NCBI GenBank assembly: GCA_023395435.1
Contig: JAEWZG010000108.1
Span: 1 to 24,792, forward strand
Origin: Bacillota bacterium
GTDB taxonomy: Bacteria > Bacillota > Clostridia > Oscillospirales > Ruminococcaceae
Reading direction: 5' to 3'
DNA length: 24,792 nt
In this document: piece by piece, positions 1 to 7,787 of the stretch
Layout: each line of letters opens with the position of its first letter
Position numbering within the stretch: the first letter of the stretch is position 1
Translations under genes and position numbers: made by a program
Notes under the pieces: generated by a model
The model's input: the letters and a program-made list of their open reading frames with translations, nothing else
Databases searched by the model: none
Told to the model about the DNA's origin: nothing

Positions 1-1162
1 CGTCAACAGGCTTGTCGGTAAGGCTTGAATATAAAGCGAGGGCTATTGATAAATCAGCTGCTGGTTCATCAAGTCTGAGCCCACCGACAATATTGATATA
101 TACATCAAGTGCTGAAAAATAAAAGCCGAGTCGTTTTTCCAAAACAGCAATTATTATTGCCATTCTATTGAAATCAAAACCTGTTGCCGTCCTTCTCGGA
201 GTAGTAAAACCACTTTTTGTAACAAGTGCCTGAACTTCAGCTAATATTGGACGTGAGCCTTCCATTACACAGGCAACACAACTACCTGAAACATTCTGTG
301 GTCTTCCTGACAATAACATTAATGATGGGTTTTCAACCTCTGCGAGTCCGTTATCCACCATTTCAAAAACACCGATTTCGTTTGTTGAGCCAAAACGATT
401 CTTGACAGCACGGAGAATTCTGTAGCTCATATTACGCTGTCCCTCAAAATAGAGAACAGCATCAACAATATGCTCCATTACCTTTGGACCTGCGATTGCG
501 CCGTCCTTATTAACATGACCGACAATAAACATAGGTATTTCTTCAGATTTGGCTGTTCTCATAAACATATTTGTGCATTCACGAACCTGCGTAATACTTC
601 CCGGACTTGATGATATTTCAGCAATGCTCATTGTCTGGATTGAGTCAATTATCACAATGCCAGGTTTATTCTTCACAATAGCGTCACAGATTGACTGTGC
701 ATCAGTCTGTGCAAGTATGTAAAGATTTTCAGTTGTAACACCGAGCCTGTCAGCACGAAGCTTTATCTGTCGTGCAGATTCCTCTCCCGATACATATAGT
801 ATACTGTTATTCTTGCCGAAGTACTGGCAAATCTGTAAAAGAAGCGTTGATTTACCTATACCAGGCTCACCACCGAGAAGTACAAGGCTGCCTTTAACAA
901 GACCGCCACCTAGTACTCTGTCGAGTTCGCCTACTCCTGTTGAATATCTTACATCATCTGTGAGTGTATCAACTTGAGAAAGCTCCATAATCTGTGATGA
1001 AACGTCAATTGCTCTTGAAGCAGAAGATTTTGAAGAAGAAAGTACAGTAGTTTCTTCCTCAAAGCTGTTCCACGCACCACAATTATGGCATTTTCCGTTC
1101 CATTTCGGACTTTGATAGCCACATTCATTACAGACATAAACGCTTTTTACTTTCCCAGCCAT
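1..1162 (-). CDS. radA: DNA repair protein RadA (Sms), 3' part cut off by window edge
   Basis: RadA is a RecA-like, DnaB-type ATPase that promotes branch migration and processing of recombination intermediates in the cytoplasm. The visible 387 residues start at ATG 1162 behind an AAGGAG site. They show the N-terminal C4 zinc finger (C11, C14, C25, C28), the Walker A motif GGEPGIGKST at about 97-106, a Walker B strand (IVIIDS, about 169-174) and the RadA signature KNRFG at 254-258. They then enter the Lon-protease-like C-terminal domain (EVQALV, DFNRMA, GGLRLDEPAADL). Family members have about 450-460 residues, so roughly 65 are missing beyond position 1. The gene follows the amidase gene by 18 bp and is probably co-transcribed with it. 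Identification is secure; the truncation is only the window edge. Confidence 0.97.
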   Translation of the reverse strand, partial: MAGKVKSVYVCNECGYQSPKWNGKCHNCGAWNSFEEETTVLSSSKSSASRAIDVSSQIMELSQVDTLTDDVRYSTGVGELDRVLGGGLVKGSLVLLGGEPGIGKSTLLLQICQYFGKNNSILYVSGEESARQIKLRADRLGVTTENLYILAQTDAQSICDAIVKNKPGIVIIDSIQTMSIAEISSSPGSITQVRECTNMFMRTAKSEEIPMFIVGHVNKDGAIAGPKVMEHIVDAVLYFEGQRNMSYRILRAVKNRFGSTNEIGVFEMVDNGLAEVENPSLMLLSGRPQNVSGSCVACVMEGSRPILAEVQALVTKSGFTTPRRTATGFDFNRMAIIIAVLEKRLGFYFSALDVYINIVGGLRLDEPAADLSIALALYSSLTDKPVD

Positions 1163-1180
1163 TTTGTTCTCCTTATAAAA

Positions 1181-1897
1181 CTATTTATTTGAACTTAAAA
1201 ATTTATTAATTCCGCTGAAAATTGTGAATGCTACCTGACTCTGATATTCCTCCGTTTCAAGCTTTGCAGCTTCTTCAGGATTAGAAAGGAATCCACATTC
1301 GATCATCAGTGAAGGATTCTTTGTGAAATAGCAAAGATATAGTTCTTTGCCGACTTCCTTTGTTTCACGTTTATTATCTGGCTGAATCTTTGCAACAAAT
1401 TCATCCTTCATTATCCTTGCAAGCTTTTCATTTGCTGGATTTGATTTTGCAAAAAACATTTGTGCACCATTATATTGAGGCTGTGTGTATAAATTCTGAT
1501 GGATTGACAGATTTATTGAATTATCGTACTTGTTAAAGATTGCAAGACGATTATCCATATCAGATAATTTCTGCTTTCTAATACCATTAACACCATCGTC
1601 GTGAATTGATTTATCGGTATCGCGAGTTAAAACAACCTTATAGCCAAAGGATTCACACATATCACGGACTTTAAAAACAATACTTAGATTTATATCTTTT
1701 TCAAGAGCACCATTTACGCTGGTTCCGCCACCATCCATACCACCGTGCCCTGCATCAAGTACAATAACAAAATTATCGTTAGCCTGTGGGGTTGACACTG
1801 GCACGTATACATCTATGCTGTGCATTGCATAATAGACCAGAAAATATCCGACCACTAAAGTGAAAACAACGCCTACATAACTTTTTCTAATTTTCAT
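1181..1897 (-). CDS. cwlD: N-acetylmuramoyl-L-alanine amidase, CwlD-like
   Basis: This is a 238-residue Amidase_3 zinc enzyme that cleaves the lactam-forming or peptide bond between MurNAc and L-Ala. The N-terminal hydrophobic segment (about residues 8-25) is a signal anchor that places the catalytic domain outside the membrane. Zinc ligands and catalytic residues are visible: H51 in VLDAGHGG, E66 (LEKDINLS), H133 (LSIHQN) and E200 (MIECGFLSNPEEA). Length and motif order match B. subtilis CwlD (about 237 aa), which makes spore-cortex muramic lactam. That role is inferred, because other short Amidase_3 proteins look similar. An AAGGAG site precedes the ATG. It is the first gene of a cwlD-radA unit driven by the promoter at 1999-2027. 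Confidence 0.9.
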   Translation of the reverse strand: MKIRKSYVGVVFTLVVGYFLVYYAMHSIDVYVPVSTPQANDNFVIVLDAGHGGMDGGGTSVNGALEKDINLSIVFKVRDMCESFGYKVVLTRDTDKSIHDDGVNGIRKQKLSDMDNRLAIFNKYDNSINLSIHQNLYTQPQYNGAQMFFAKSNPANEKLARIMKDEFVAKIQPDNKRETKEVGKELYLCYFTKNPSLMIECGFLSNPEEAAKLETEEYQSQVAFTIFSGINKFLSSNK

Positions 1898-1998
1898 AAT
1901 ACTGCTCCTTATTTACAATAATTCTTATTGAATTTTATGTGGATAAGGTACAGGTTATGACGAGTTATGAAACTTTTTATAACATAGCTTGTCTTTTT

Positions 1999-2027
1999 AT
2001 TATACTATATCATTAAAAGAGTAGCAA
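1999..2027 (-). promoter_or_regulatory. sigma-A-type promoter for cwlD-radA
   Basis: On the minus strand TTGCTA (2027-2022), a 17-nt spacer and a perfect TATAAT (2004-1999) lie about 100 bp upstream of the amidase ATG. The start point would be near 1992, leaving a leader of about 95 nt. Confidence 0.75.
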
Positions 2028-2030
2028 GAG

Positions 2031-2058
2031 AAAAAACAGCCACCCAATATGAGTGACT
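2031..2058 (-). terminator. intrinsic terminator of the GNAT gene
   Basis: On the minus strand AGTCACTC (2058-2051) pairs over all 8 positions, with three G-U wobbles, with GGGTGGCT (2045-2038) across a 5-nt loop. TGTTTTTT follows. It lies about 29 nt past the acetyltransferase stop and just before the cwlD promoter. Confidence 0.7.
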
Positions 2059-2086
2059 TTTCATTTTTAAAATATTTATTAACTTA

Positions 2087-2524
2087 TTACCATTCTCTTT
2101 TTAGGTAAACCATATCAATAAGTTGCTTACCATCTTCAAACATAGGATGATCATAATTATCAATGAAAAAATTTTCTATCCTGTGCGATTCATTAAATCC
2201 GCATTTACTATAAAATGCTATTGCCGTCGGACAGTCACCTGTTCCAACATACATAATTTTGCCAGTATAATGTTCAAACAAAAAATCAATAAGCTTTTTA
2301 CCGTATCCTTTGCCTTGAAAATCAGGTTCAACAGCAATATTTTTCAGTTCATACTCATCCTCAGACAATTTTACAACAACACATTCTGCCTTTACTCCAT
2401 TGTCATCAAGCACAAACATATCCCCATTATCAAGATACCTGTCGATCATATCTTCCTGTTCGTCAGCTAATAACAATAAGTCCAGATACTTCTTCTTGTT
2501 TTCATAAACCTGTATAATATTCAA
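2087..2524 (-). CDS. GNAT-family N-acetyltransferase, TTG start
   Basis: A 145-residue single-domain acyl-CoA N-acyltransferase. The acetyl-CoA binding motif A is clear: VEPDFQGKGYGKKLIDFL (about 66-83) with the Q/R-x-x-G-x-G/A loop, followed by the typical C-terminal FYSKCGF turn. The substrate cannot be read from sequence; the family acetylates small amines, antibiotics or protein N-termini. The start is a TTG at 2524-2522. No ATG fits, and the TTG is preceded by a strong GGAAGGGG site at about 8 nt spacing. The gene is monocistronic, bounded by a candidate promoter at 2583-2611 and the terminator at 2031-2058. It is cytoplasmic, with no membrane segment. Confidence 0.88.
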   Translation of the reverse strand: MNIIQVYENKKKYLDLLLLADEQEDMIDRYLDNGDMFVLDDNGVKAECVVVKLSEDEYELKNIAVEPDFQGKGYGKKLIDFLFEHYTGKIMYVGTGDCPTAIAFYSKCGFNESHRIENFFIDNYDHPMFEDGKQLIDMVYLKREW

Positions 2525-2582
2525 TAGTATAACCCCTTCCTCAACTTATCTGAAAATATATTATTTCTCTTTTTAATGTATA

Positions 2583-2611
2583 ATAATACCATAAAACTAC
2601 TGATTAGTCTA
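2583..2611 (-). promoter_or_regulatory. candidate promoter of the GNAT gene
   Basis: Minus strand: TAGACT (2611-2606), a 17-nt spacer and TATTAT (2588-2583). Each hexamer is one or two bases off consensus. It sits just downstream of the preceding gene's terminator. Confidence 0.5.
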
Positions 2612-2621
2612 CTTTAAGAAT

Positions 2622-2652
2622 AAAAACAGCCACCTTTTAAGATGGCTGTTTT
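2622..2652 (-). terminator. intrinsic terminator of the AraC/GyrI regulator
   Basis: Minus strand: AAACAGCCATC, a short A/T loop and GGTGGCTGTTTTTAT. The stem contains one G-U wobble, and a T-run follows. It begins just after the stop codon at 2659. Confidence 0.8.
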
Positions 2653-2658
2653 ATTATA

Positions 2659-3516
2659 CTATTTCTTTTTAACAGGAATCCACATTTCTGCGTAATAATT
2701 CTCATCTTCTATTCCCTTTGGGAAATCTGCAACATTACTGTATAGTTCAATACACAAACCAGCAGCAATTTCATATTCTTTGCTGTTTGGTAACCATTCA
2801 GAAAAAATCCTTTTGTTAGTCTGCTGAAGTGTTTCAAGACAAGGTCCTTTGCATGGGAAAACTGCCCATGTAAGCTTTGGAATAACCTTTGTTTCTAAGC
2901 CATCCGGGATATCCTTCCATGGAATATAGTTATCAGCAATCATATATTCAAATTCTTCATTGCCCATATTTTCATCAATATTAACACCGAACATTCCACA
3001 GACAACCTCTCCCTTGTCTGACTTACATAACTCCTTCCAGAACTTTGGAATATCTTTAAATGCTGTATCGTATTTGAATTTTTTCGAGCATCCCAGTACT
3101 GTAAAAGCTTCCTTTTCAACTATTCTGTAATCCATAATATAACCGCCTTCCAATTGTAATGTAATTTTTACCGGAGCAAATGATTTTAGCATTGCCCCAT
3201 TCTTCTTGATAGACGAAGGAGTTATCCCGTGAAATCTTGTGAATGCTTTAGAAAAGCTTTCTGGTGAATCATAACCATACTTTAAAGCAACATCAATAAT
3301 TTTTGCATCAGAAGATAATAACTCAGTGCCGGCAAGAGTTAATCGTCTTTTCCTGATGTATTCACCTAATGTGTTACCACAGAGCATGCTGAAAGCTTTT
3401 TGAAAATAGAATTCAGAAACATAAGCTTTTTTTGCAATTTCCTGTGTATTGATATTATCACAGAGATTATCTTCAATGTACTTTATTGCGTTCTGTAATC
3501 CATCTATCCAGTCCAC
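2659..3516 (-). CDS. AraC-family transcriptional regulator with GyrI-like effector-binding domain
   Basis: A 285-residue cytoplasmic regulator. Residues 1-105 form the AraC double helix-turn-helix (IAKKAYVSEFYFQKAF; VALKYGYDSPESFSKAFTRF, then GITPS). Residues from about 125 to the end form a GyrI-like/BmrR-type small-molecule-binding domain (YRIVEKEAFTVLGCSKKF to the C-terminal AEMWIPVKKK), the arrangement of Rob-like regulators. I place the start at GTG 3516 because AAAGGAGAG lies 6 nt upstream and family members begin with xxWI.xLxxAIxYIExNL. An in-frame ATG at 3540 has no ribosome site. Transcription is probably from 3559-3586. The ligand is unknown; relatives sense hydrophobic cationic drugs. 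Confidence 0.9.
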   Translation of the reverse strand: MDWIDGLQNAIKYIEDNLCDNINTQEIAKKAYVSEFYFQKAFSMLCGNTLGEYIRKRRLTLAGTELLSSDAKIIDVALKYGYDSPESFSKAFTRFHGITPSSIKKNGAMLKSFAPVKITLQLEGGYIMDYRIVEKEAFTVLGCSKKFKYDTAFKDIPKFWKELCKSDKGEVVCGMFGVNIDENMGNEEFEYMIADNYIPWKDIPDGLETKVIPKLTWAVFPCKGPCLETLQQTNKRIFSEWLPNSKEYEIAAGLCIELYSNVADFPKGIEDENYYAEMWIPVKKK

Positions 3517-3558
3517 GTTAATCTCTCCTTTGTCTGACATAATAATAGCATCAATATA

Positions 3559-3586
3559 ATAATAATTCCTGATATTTTTTGCTCAA
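3559..3586 (-). promoter_or_regulatory. candidate promoter of the AraC/GyrI regulator
   Basis: Minus strand: TTGAGC (3586-3581), a 16-nt spacer and TATTAT (3564-3559), about 43 bp upstream of the GTG start. This supports the shorter protein start. Confidence 0.5.
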
Positions 3587-3698
3587 TTTTGTCTTTGGCA
3601 GAATATTATGTTAGTATATTCTTTTTATAGTTTTTAGTTGGATAATCAATACAATTTATAGTTCTATAATATTTGGTGAGATATATATACAGCTAAAA

Positions 3699-4073
3699 TT
3701 ATTTTTTGCCGTTTTTAATTAATTCAATAACATCATCAATATTATCGAAATCATCATAATCTCCGACAATACCCTCACGGTGATAAACTACGCCATTCTT
3801 TTCATTGCGTTCAAGGCAATTAAGCAATTCATCCAAACCATAAAGCTTAATAAATTTTGTGAAAGCTTTTGGTTTGACTTTTTTGAGCAGGCCCTTATCG
3901 CAATCTTCATTGCAGGAATAACAAGCATCTATGCCTTTATCAATAGAGCATTTTCTGTTTTCACACCAACCCTTATCTGGGCATTCTCCTGAACCGCAAC
4001 CATTACAACTCACGTTTTCTGAACACAAGCAACATGCCAACCCACATCTTGCTATTCCAAGTTCTCTTTTCAT
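3699..4073 (-). CDS. cysteine-rich DUF3795-type protein
   Basis: A 124-residue protein with 15 cysteines packed into the first 64 residues or so, in CxxC, CxxCxxG and similar spacings (CGLACCLC, CNGCGSGEC, CENRKC, CYSCNEDC). A lysine-rich helical tail follows. The N-terminal CGLxCxxC pattern is that of the DUF3795 family, whose function is unknown; metal or Fe-S binding is a reasonable inference. No signal peptide or membrane segment is present, so it is probably cytoplasmic. An AGAGGTG site precedes the ATG. A promoter (4110-4138) overlaps a perfect 20-bp palindrome, suggesting control by a dimeric repressor. It is monocistronic. Confidence 0.75.
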   Translation of the reverse strand: MKRELGIARCGLACCLCSENVSCNGCGSGECPDKGWCENRKCSIDKGIDACYSCNEDCDKGLLKKVKPKAFTKFIKLYGLDELLNCLERNEKNGVVYHREGIVGDYDDFDNIDDVIELIKNGKK

Positions 4074-4109
4074 AAAACACCTCTCTCATATATAATTTAA
4101 TTATATTGA

Positions 4110-4138
4110 ATTATAGCATAATAAACTACTTAAAACAA
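4110..4138 (-). promoter_or_regulatory. promoter of the DUF3795 gene
   Basis: Minus strand: TTGTTT (4138-4133), a 17-nt spacer and perfect TATAAT (4115-4110). The -35 hexamer lies inside the palindrome at 4131-4150. Confidence 0.7.
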
Positions 4139-4150
4139 TCGATTGTTTTA
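4131..4150. promoter_or_regulatory. 20-bp perfect palindrome, candidate operator
   Basis: TAAAACAATCGATTGTTTTA is a perfect palindrome with no spacer. It covers the -35 of the DUF3795 promoter and sits apart from the terminator hairpin at 4163-4186. Its position fits a repressor site; no matching regulator can be named. Confidence 0.55.
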
Positions 4151-4162
4151 TAAGTAAATAAC

Positions 4163-4186
4163 AAAAGCCTGCATATGCAGGCTTTT
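4163..4186 (-). terminator. intrinsic terminator after the FtsX-type permease
   Basis: AAAAGCCTG and CAGGCTTTT flank CATATG. On the minus strand the stem runs into TTTTGTTATTT, just past the permease stop at 4195. Confidence 0.85.
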
Positions 4187-4194
4187 TATGTTAA

Positions 4195-6579
4195 TTATTC
4201 AGTAACAAGAGCGTAAGCTGAGATTTTCCTGATTCTCCATGTAATGAGAAGTGCTAATATATATGAGAAGATAATTACAAAGATCCCAAATAATACGACC
4301 CATAATGGATTAATGATAAAGTTCGACTTCATTATGCCAAAGCCCTTCATTACTAACGACATAAATGGATTTGTAAGTAATGCACCAAGTATGCTTCCTA
4401 TAATTGTTCCGATAAATATCGGGAATACAAAGGATAGTGAAACCTGATTCATAAGCTGGAGAGTAGTAAAGCCAACTGCCTTCTTTATTCCAAGTTCCTT
4501 TTTCTTTCTTACTATTGATGAACTGATTATAAAGTATAATACAAGTGTAATTACAAACAATGTAATCACTGCCATAGAAATGCCCATTGCTGCGACAACT
4601 ACCTGATAAGCAAGCATTCCTTCTTCCATTCCTTTATCAAAGTTTGTTATTCCGACATAGTCATCTTTATTAAGTGTTGTTTCAATCTTTTCAATAAATT
4701 TAGCCGCGTTGGTTCCCTTATCAAGATAAACGTATAAAAGCTGTTGCTTAAAATCTGGGTTAATCTTTTTAAACTCACTTAGCAGTATACTTGAATTAAT
4801 TCCTCCCATAGAAGAACCGTTTGAAAGTCCGACTACTTTTAGCTTTGATTCGTTATCGCCTAATTTCACTGTTACAAAGTCGCCGATTTTCTTTTTTATT
4901 CTTTCTGAAAGAACACCAGCAAGTACAATCTCTCCAGACTTATTAGGATAACGTCCTTCATATACAAAGTTTGAATTCTTCTTTGAAAAATCATCCATAA
5001 TTATTGCTGATGCCTGTGTTCCATCAATCTTATATTTTGACTCATCAACAAAGGCGACCTTTTTGACTTTATCCATATTTTTAATTTTGTTAATTACTTC
5101 AGTAGTGTCTTTCTTATTATCAAGTGCGACAATTACATTTGTAATTTCCATACCAGGAACCATTGCAAAGGCTGTTGTATCAATAGAAGTATTATAGTAC
5201 ATTATTACACCGTAAGCACCCGCAAATACTACTGCAACCAGAATCACTATAATCATTATATTTTGCTTCATGTTCTGAATAGTTGATTTCAAAGCAAGAA
5301 CAAATGAAAGATTTCCCTTTGTATTTTCAAGAGGATACCGGTTTTTCTTAAAGCTCTTTGTTGTTGTTTCTCCTCTTAAGGCAAGAACAGGTGTAAGTTT
5401 TTTAACATGACGTGCTGCTATACGGATTATCAGAAATACAATTGCAAGAATAGTAAAGAGTGTTATCAAAGCAATTCCAAGGTCAAATCCCTGTGACCAC
5501 ATAAGGCCTGACTGCTGTTCAAAGATTCTTGATATTGAAGGAAGAATCGGATATGTAAGCCCAATTCCAACGATACTTCCTAGGCCTGAGATTGCAACAA
5601 ACTGCAATATAATTGAACCAATAATCTGCTTGTTTGTATAACCGATTGATTTGAGTGAACCAATCTTCATTATGTCATCTTCAAGACTATTGATAATTCT
5701 AAACCACACAACAAGAAGACATACTCCAACTATAAGAGAAGCAAATAAAACCATCATTCCTGCCATCATTTTCGGCATCATACAACGTGCCATTTCAATA
5801 AGTGAAATATCTATTGAAGCCAGCATCTTTGAGTTGTCGCCTGCTATCATTGAGGCAGAATCAAGACCTAATGTTTCTCTTAACCCGTTCTCAATCTTTG
5901 ATACATTAGCAACATCATCAACATTAACAAAAACTATATGAGCCTTATTGTTTTTATGATTTAAAATATTACTTACTTGTTTATAAGTCTGTTCAGGGAG
6001 ATAGAACCCCATAATTCCTGTGTCGGTAGAACTATAATATACGTCCTCGGTATAACCTTTTATTGTGAACGTTAGAGATTTTTTTTCTTTTGTAGTTTCA
6101 TCTTTATATTTTAATGTTAACTTATCATTAATTTCATAACCACTTACTGCTTTTAATAAATCCGGAACATATATACTCATATCATCAGCTTCTTCGTGTT
6201 CACCAACATATTGCCATTTTGACATCTCACGTTCTTCGTCCATATTGAAAAAGCCAACATTAAATGATCTGTTTTTATCCTGATATTTGAATTCTACTTC
6301 TGTTGTCATTATTTCATTGATCTGTGTCTTTTTTACATGCTCATTAGTTTCAATATAATTTAATGACTGATCATTATAAATACCGTCAGAAAGATAAAAA
6401 TAAGCATCTGAAGCATTAAGTTCTTTCTTTATATCATTAAAATAACTTCCATAGTTGAAGGTTACAAGAAGTCCTGTATTAATGAGCAAAGCTGCTATTA
6501 GAAACAGGGCGCCTAAAGTAATTGATACTGATTTTGTTTTTCTTATATTTCCATAAGCCTGCATCCAAAGTTTGCTCAT
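4195..6579 (-). CDS. ABC transporter permease, MacB/FtsX type with two FtsX domains
   Basis: About 794 residues. One N-terminal membrane segment (SVSITLGALFLIAALLINTG) is followed by a large extracellular domain (about 40-260) and three membrane helices (about 275-395). A second cycle follows: a membrane segment (NIMIIVILVAVVFAGAYGV), an extracellular domain, and three terminal helices with FtsX signatures (KKKELGIKKAVGFT). The first core carries the matching MKIGSLKSIGYTNKQI. Such permeases act mechanically with a cytoplasmic ATPase to extrude or sense peptides, toxins or lipoproteins at the membrane. I choose ATG 6579, 2 nt after the ATPase stop and behind GGGGTGG; an in-frame GTG at 6588 would overlap the ATPase gene by 7 nt. 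It is translationally coupled to the ATPase. The substrate is unknown. Confidence 0.9.
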   Translation of the reverse strand: MSKLWMQAYGNIRKTKSVSITLGALFLIAALLINTGLLVTFNYGSYFNDIKKELNASDAYFYLSDGIYNDQSLNYIETNEHVKKTQINEIMTTEVEFKYQDKNRSFNVGFFNMDEEREMSKWQYVGEHEEADDMSIYVPDLLKAVSGYEINDKLTLKYKDETTKEKKSLTFTIKGYTEDVYYSSTDTGIMGFYLPEQTYKQVSNILNHKNNKAHIVFVNVDDVANVSKIENGLRETLGLDSASMIAGDNSKMLASIDISLIEMARCMMPKMMAGMMVLFASLIVGVCLLVVWFRIINSLEDDIMKIGSLKSIGYTNKQIIGSIILQFVAISGLGSIVGIGLTYPILPSISRIFEQQSGLMWSQGFDLGIALITLFTILAIVFLIIRIAARHVKKLTPVLALRGETTTKSFKKNRYPLENTKGNLSFVLALKSTIQNMKQNIMIIVILVAVVFAGAYGVIMYYNTSIDTTAFAMVPGMEITNVIVALDNKKDTTEVINKIKNMDKVKKVAFVDESKYKIDGTQASAIIMDDFSKKNSNFVYEGRYPNKSGEIVLAGVLSERIKKKIGDFVTVKLGDNESKLKVVGLSNGSSMGGINSSILLSEFKKINPDFKQQLLYVYLDKGTNAAKFIEKIETTLNKDDYVGITNFDKGMEEGMLAYQVVVAAMGISMAVITLFVITLVLYFIISSSIVRKKKELGIKKAVGFTTLQLMNQVSLSFVFPIFIGTIIGSILGALLTNPFMSLVMKGFGIMKSNFIINPLWVVLFGIFVIIFSYILALLITWRIRKISAYALVTE

Positions 6580-6581
6580 TA

Positions 6582-7340
6582 TTACCACCCCATTTCTACG
6601 AGGAATGAAGATAGCTTAGCGTGGCGTTCCTTATCGCCGCTTACATATTTACCTAAATTACATTCACCAGTAATGATACCATCTTTAATGTATAGGATTC
6701 TGTTACCACGACGTGCAGAACTAAGATCATGAGTAACCATAATAATGCTCTGCCCGTTATTGTTAATTTCTGTCAAAGTATCAAGCACAGCTCTACCTGA
6801 AGCTGAATTCAATGCTCCTGTAGGTTCATCTGCAAAAACAACTTTAGGACGATTTATAAGTGCTCTGACAATAGCAGCTCTCTGATTTTCACCACCTGAA
6901 AGTTGTGAAGGGAACTTCTTCCAAATAATTTCTGATAAGCCAACCTTTGTAAGAAGCTCTTTAGCATATGTAACAATTTCCTTCTTATCTTTACTAACAA
7001 GTAGTCCTGCTGCAAGAATATTGTCAAGAATACTCATATTATCGAGCAGGAACATCTGCTGGAACACAAACCCACAATTTTCTCTGCGGAAAACTGCTAA
7101 CTTATCATTGTTATTGTTAATAATAGCTGTACCATTAAAATCGATTTCACCACTCGTCGGTGAATCCATTCCTGACAATGCATACAATAATGTTGATTTA
7201 CCTGCACCTGATGAACCCATAATTACTGTGTAATCACCCTCATATATATCAAGGTCAAGGTTAATTAGTACTTTTTGTTCTGTATCGCCTGCTTTAAAAT
7301 TTTTACAAAGATTTTTTGTTTTAAGAATACTATTTCCCAT
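6582..7340 (-). CDS. ABC transporter ATP-binding protein, LolD/MacB/SalX type
   Basis: A 252-residue nucleotide-binding subunit with all motifs intact: Walker A GSSGAGKST (42-50), Q-loop FVFQQ (91-95), signature LSGGENQR (147-154), Walker B VVFADE (167-172) with DEPTGALNS, and H-loop H204 (VTHD). It supplies ATP-driven force to the FtsX-type permease encoded next, whose start lies 2 nt beyond its stop codon. The pair has its own promoter (7412-7440) and lies downstream of a two-component system and a LanF-type transporter. A role in cell-envelope or antimicrobial-peptide stress is therefore inferred from context. An AAGGAG site precedes the ATG. Confidence 0.95.
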   Translation of the reverse strand: MGNSILKTKNLCKNFKAGDTEQKVLINLDLDIYEGDYTVIMGSSGAGKSTLLYALSGMDSPTSGEIDFNGTAIINNNNDKLAVFRRENCGFVFQQMFLLDNMSILDNILAAGLLVSKDKKEIVTYAKELLTKVGLSEIIWKKFPSQLSGGENQRAAIVRALINRPKVVFADEPTGALNSASGRAVLDTLTEINNNGQSIIMVTHDLSSARRGNRILYIKDGIITGECNLGKYVSGDKERHAKLSSFLVEMGW

Positions 7341-7411
7341 TTCTATACTCCTTTTCTAATTTGCTATTATTACTATATTCACACATTTTATAGTATTATA
7401 TCACTTTGTAT

Positions 7412-7440
7412 ATTGTATATCATATAATATTATTCGTCAA
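7412..7440 (-). promoter_or_regulatory. promoter of the FtsX-type ABC operon
   Basis: Minus strand: TTGACG (7440-7435), a 17-nt spacer and TACAAT (7417-7412). The leader is about 65 nt. Confidence 0.7.
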
Positions 7441-7787
7441 CTAAAATAAAGCAATTAATTTCAATTTTGTGAATATTATTAAATATAGATTATGTATTTT
7501 TTATTATCTCGGCAATATATACAAAAAACTGTTAATTACTTATACATCACTAACCTATAAATATTACATTAACTACATAAAGGCTTTATTATCATCTATA
7601 TTTGAACTATTGTCCAATATTATTATATTAAAAATAATAATCATAATTAACGCCGGAAATTCTGTTCATAACATTATATCCGGCGTTAAAATTAATATAT
7701 CCAGGCAAAGAGCTATCCGCAGCCTTGTCAGTATTACTGTTTATTGCTATTTAATAATGTGAATATCTATTCTTCACCATCACTATA
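7441..7787. other. intergenic stretch with a GC-rich hairpin
   Basis: No convincing gene lies between the kinase stop and the ABC-pair promoter. It is mostly very AT-rich. From about 7690 to 7740 the base composition is nearer that of genes, but no recognisable product appears. The only clear structure is the inverted repeat at 7647-7689. A 97-codon plus-strand reading frame here is low-complexity and has no ribosome site. Confidence 0.6.
7647..7689. repeat. 11-bp inverted repeat, terminator-like hairpin
   Basis: TTAACGCCGGA (7647-7657) and TCCGGCGTTAA (7679-7689) are perfect complements. Between them is a symmetric 5x5 internal loop and an inner TGTT/AACA stem with a 3-nt loop. On the minus strand it lies about 100 nt past the kinase stop and is followed by T-rich but interrupted sequence. 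It may be the terminator of the regulator-transporter-kinase operon; a protein-binding or RNA element is also possible. Confidence 0.6.

Noticed and set aside
949..1137. 62-codon minus-strand frame inside radA
   Set aside because: It lies in a different frame from radA, whose zinc finger and Walker motifs cover the same bases.
1938..1946. Perfect DnaA-box 9-mer (TTATCCACA on the minus strand) in the cwlD leader
   Set aside because: Single copy, with no cluster, no dnaA/dnaN genes and no unwinding element; one such 9-mer in an AT-rich window of this size is not surprising.
7469..7762. 97-codon plus-strand reading frame in the gap after the kinase
   Set aside because: No ribosome site, low-complexity Ile/Tyr-rich translation typical of AT-rich non-coding DNA, and interrupted by the hairpin.
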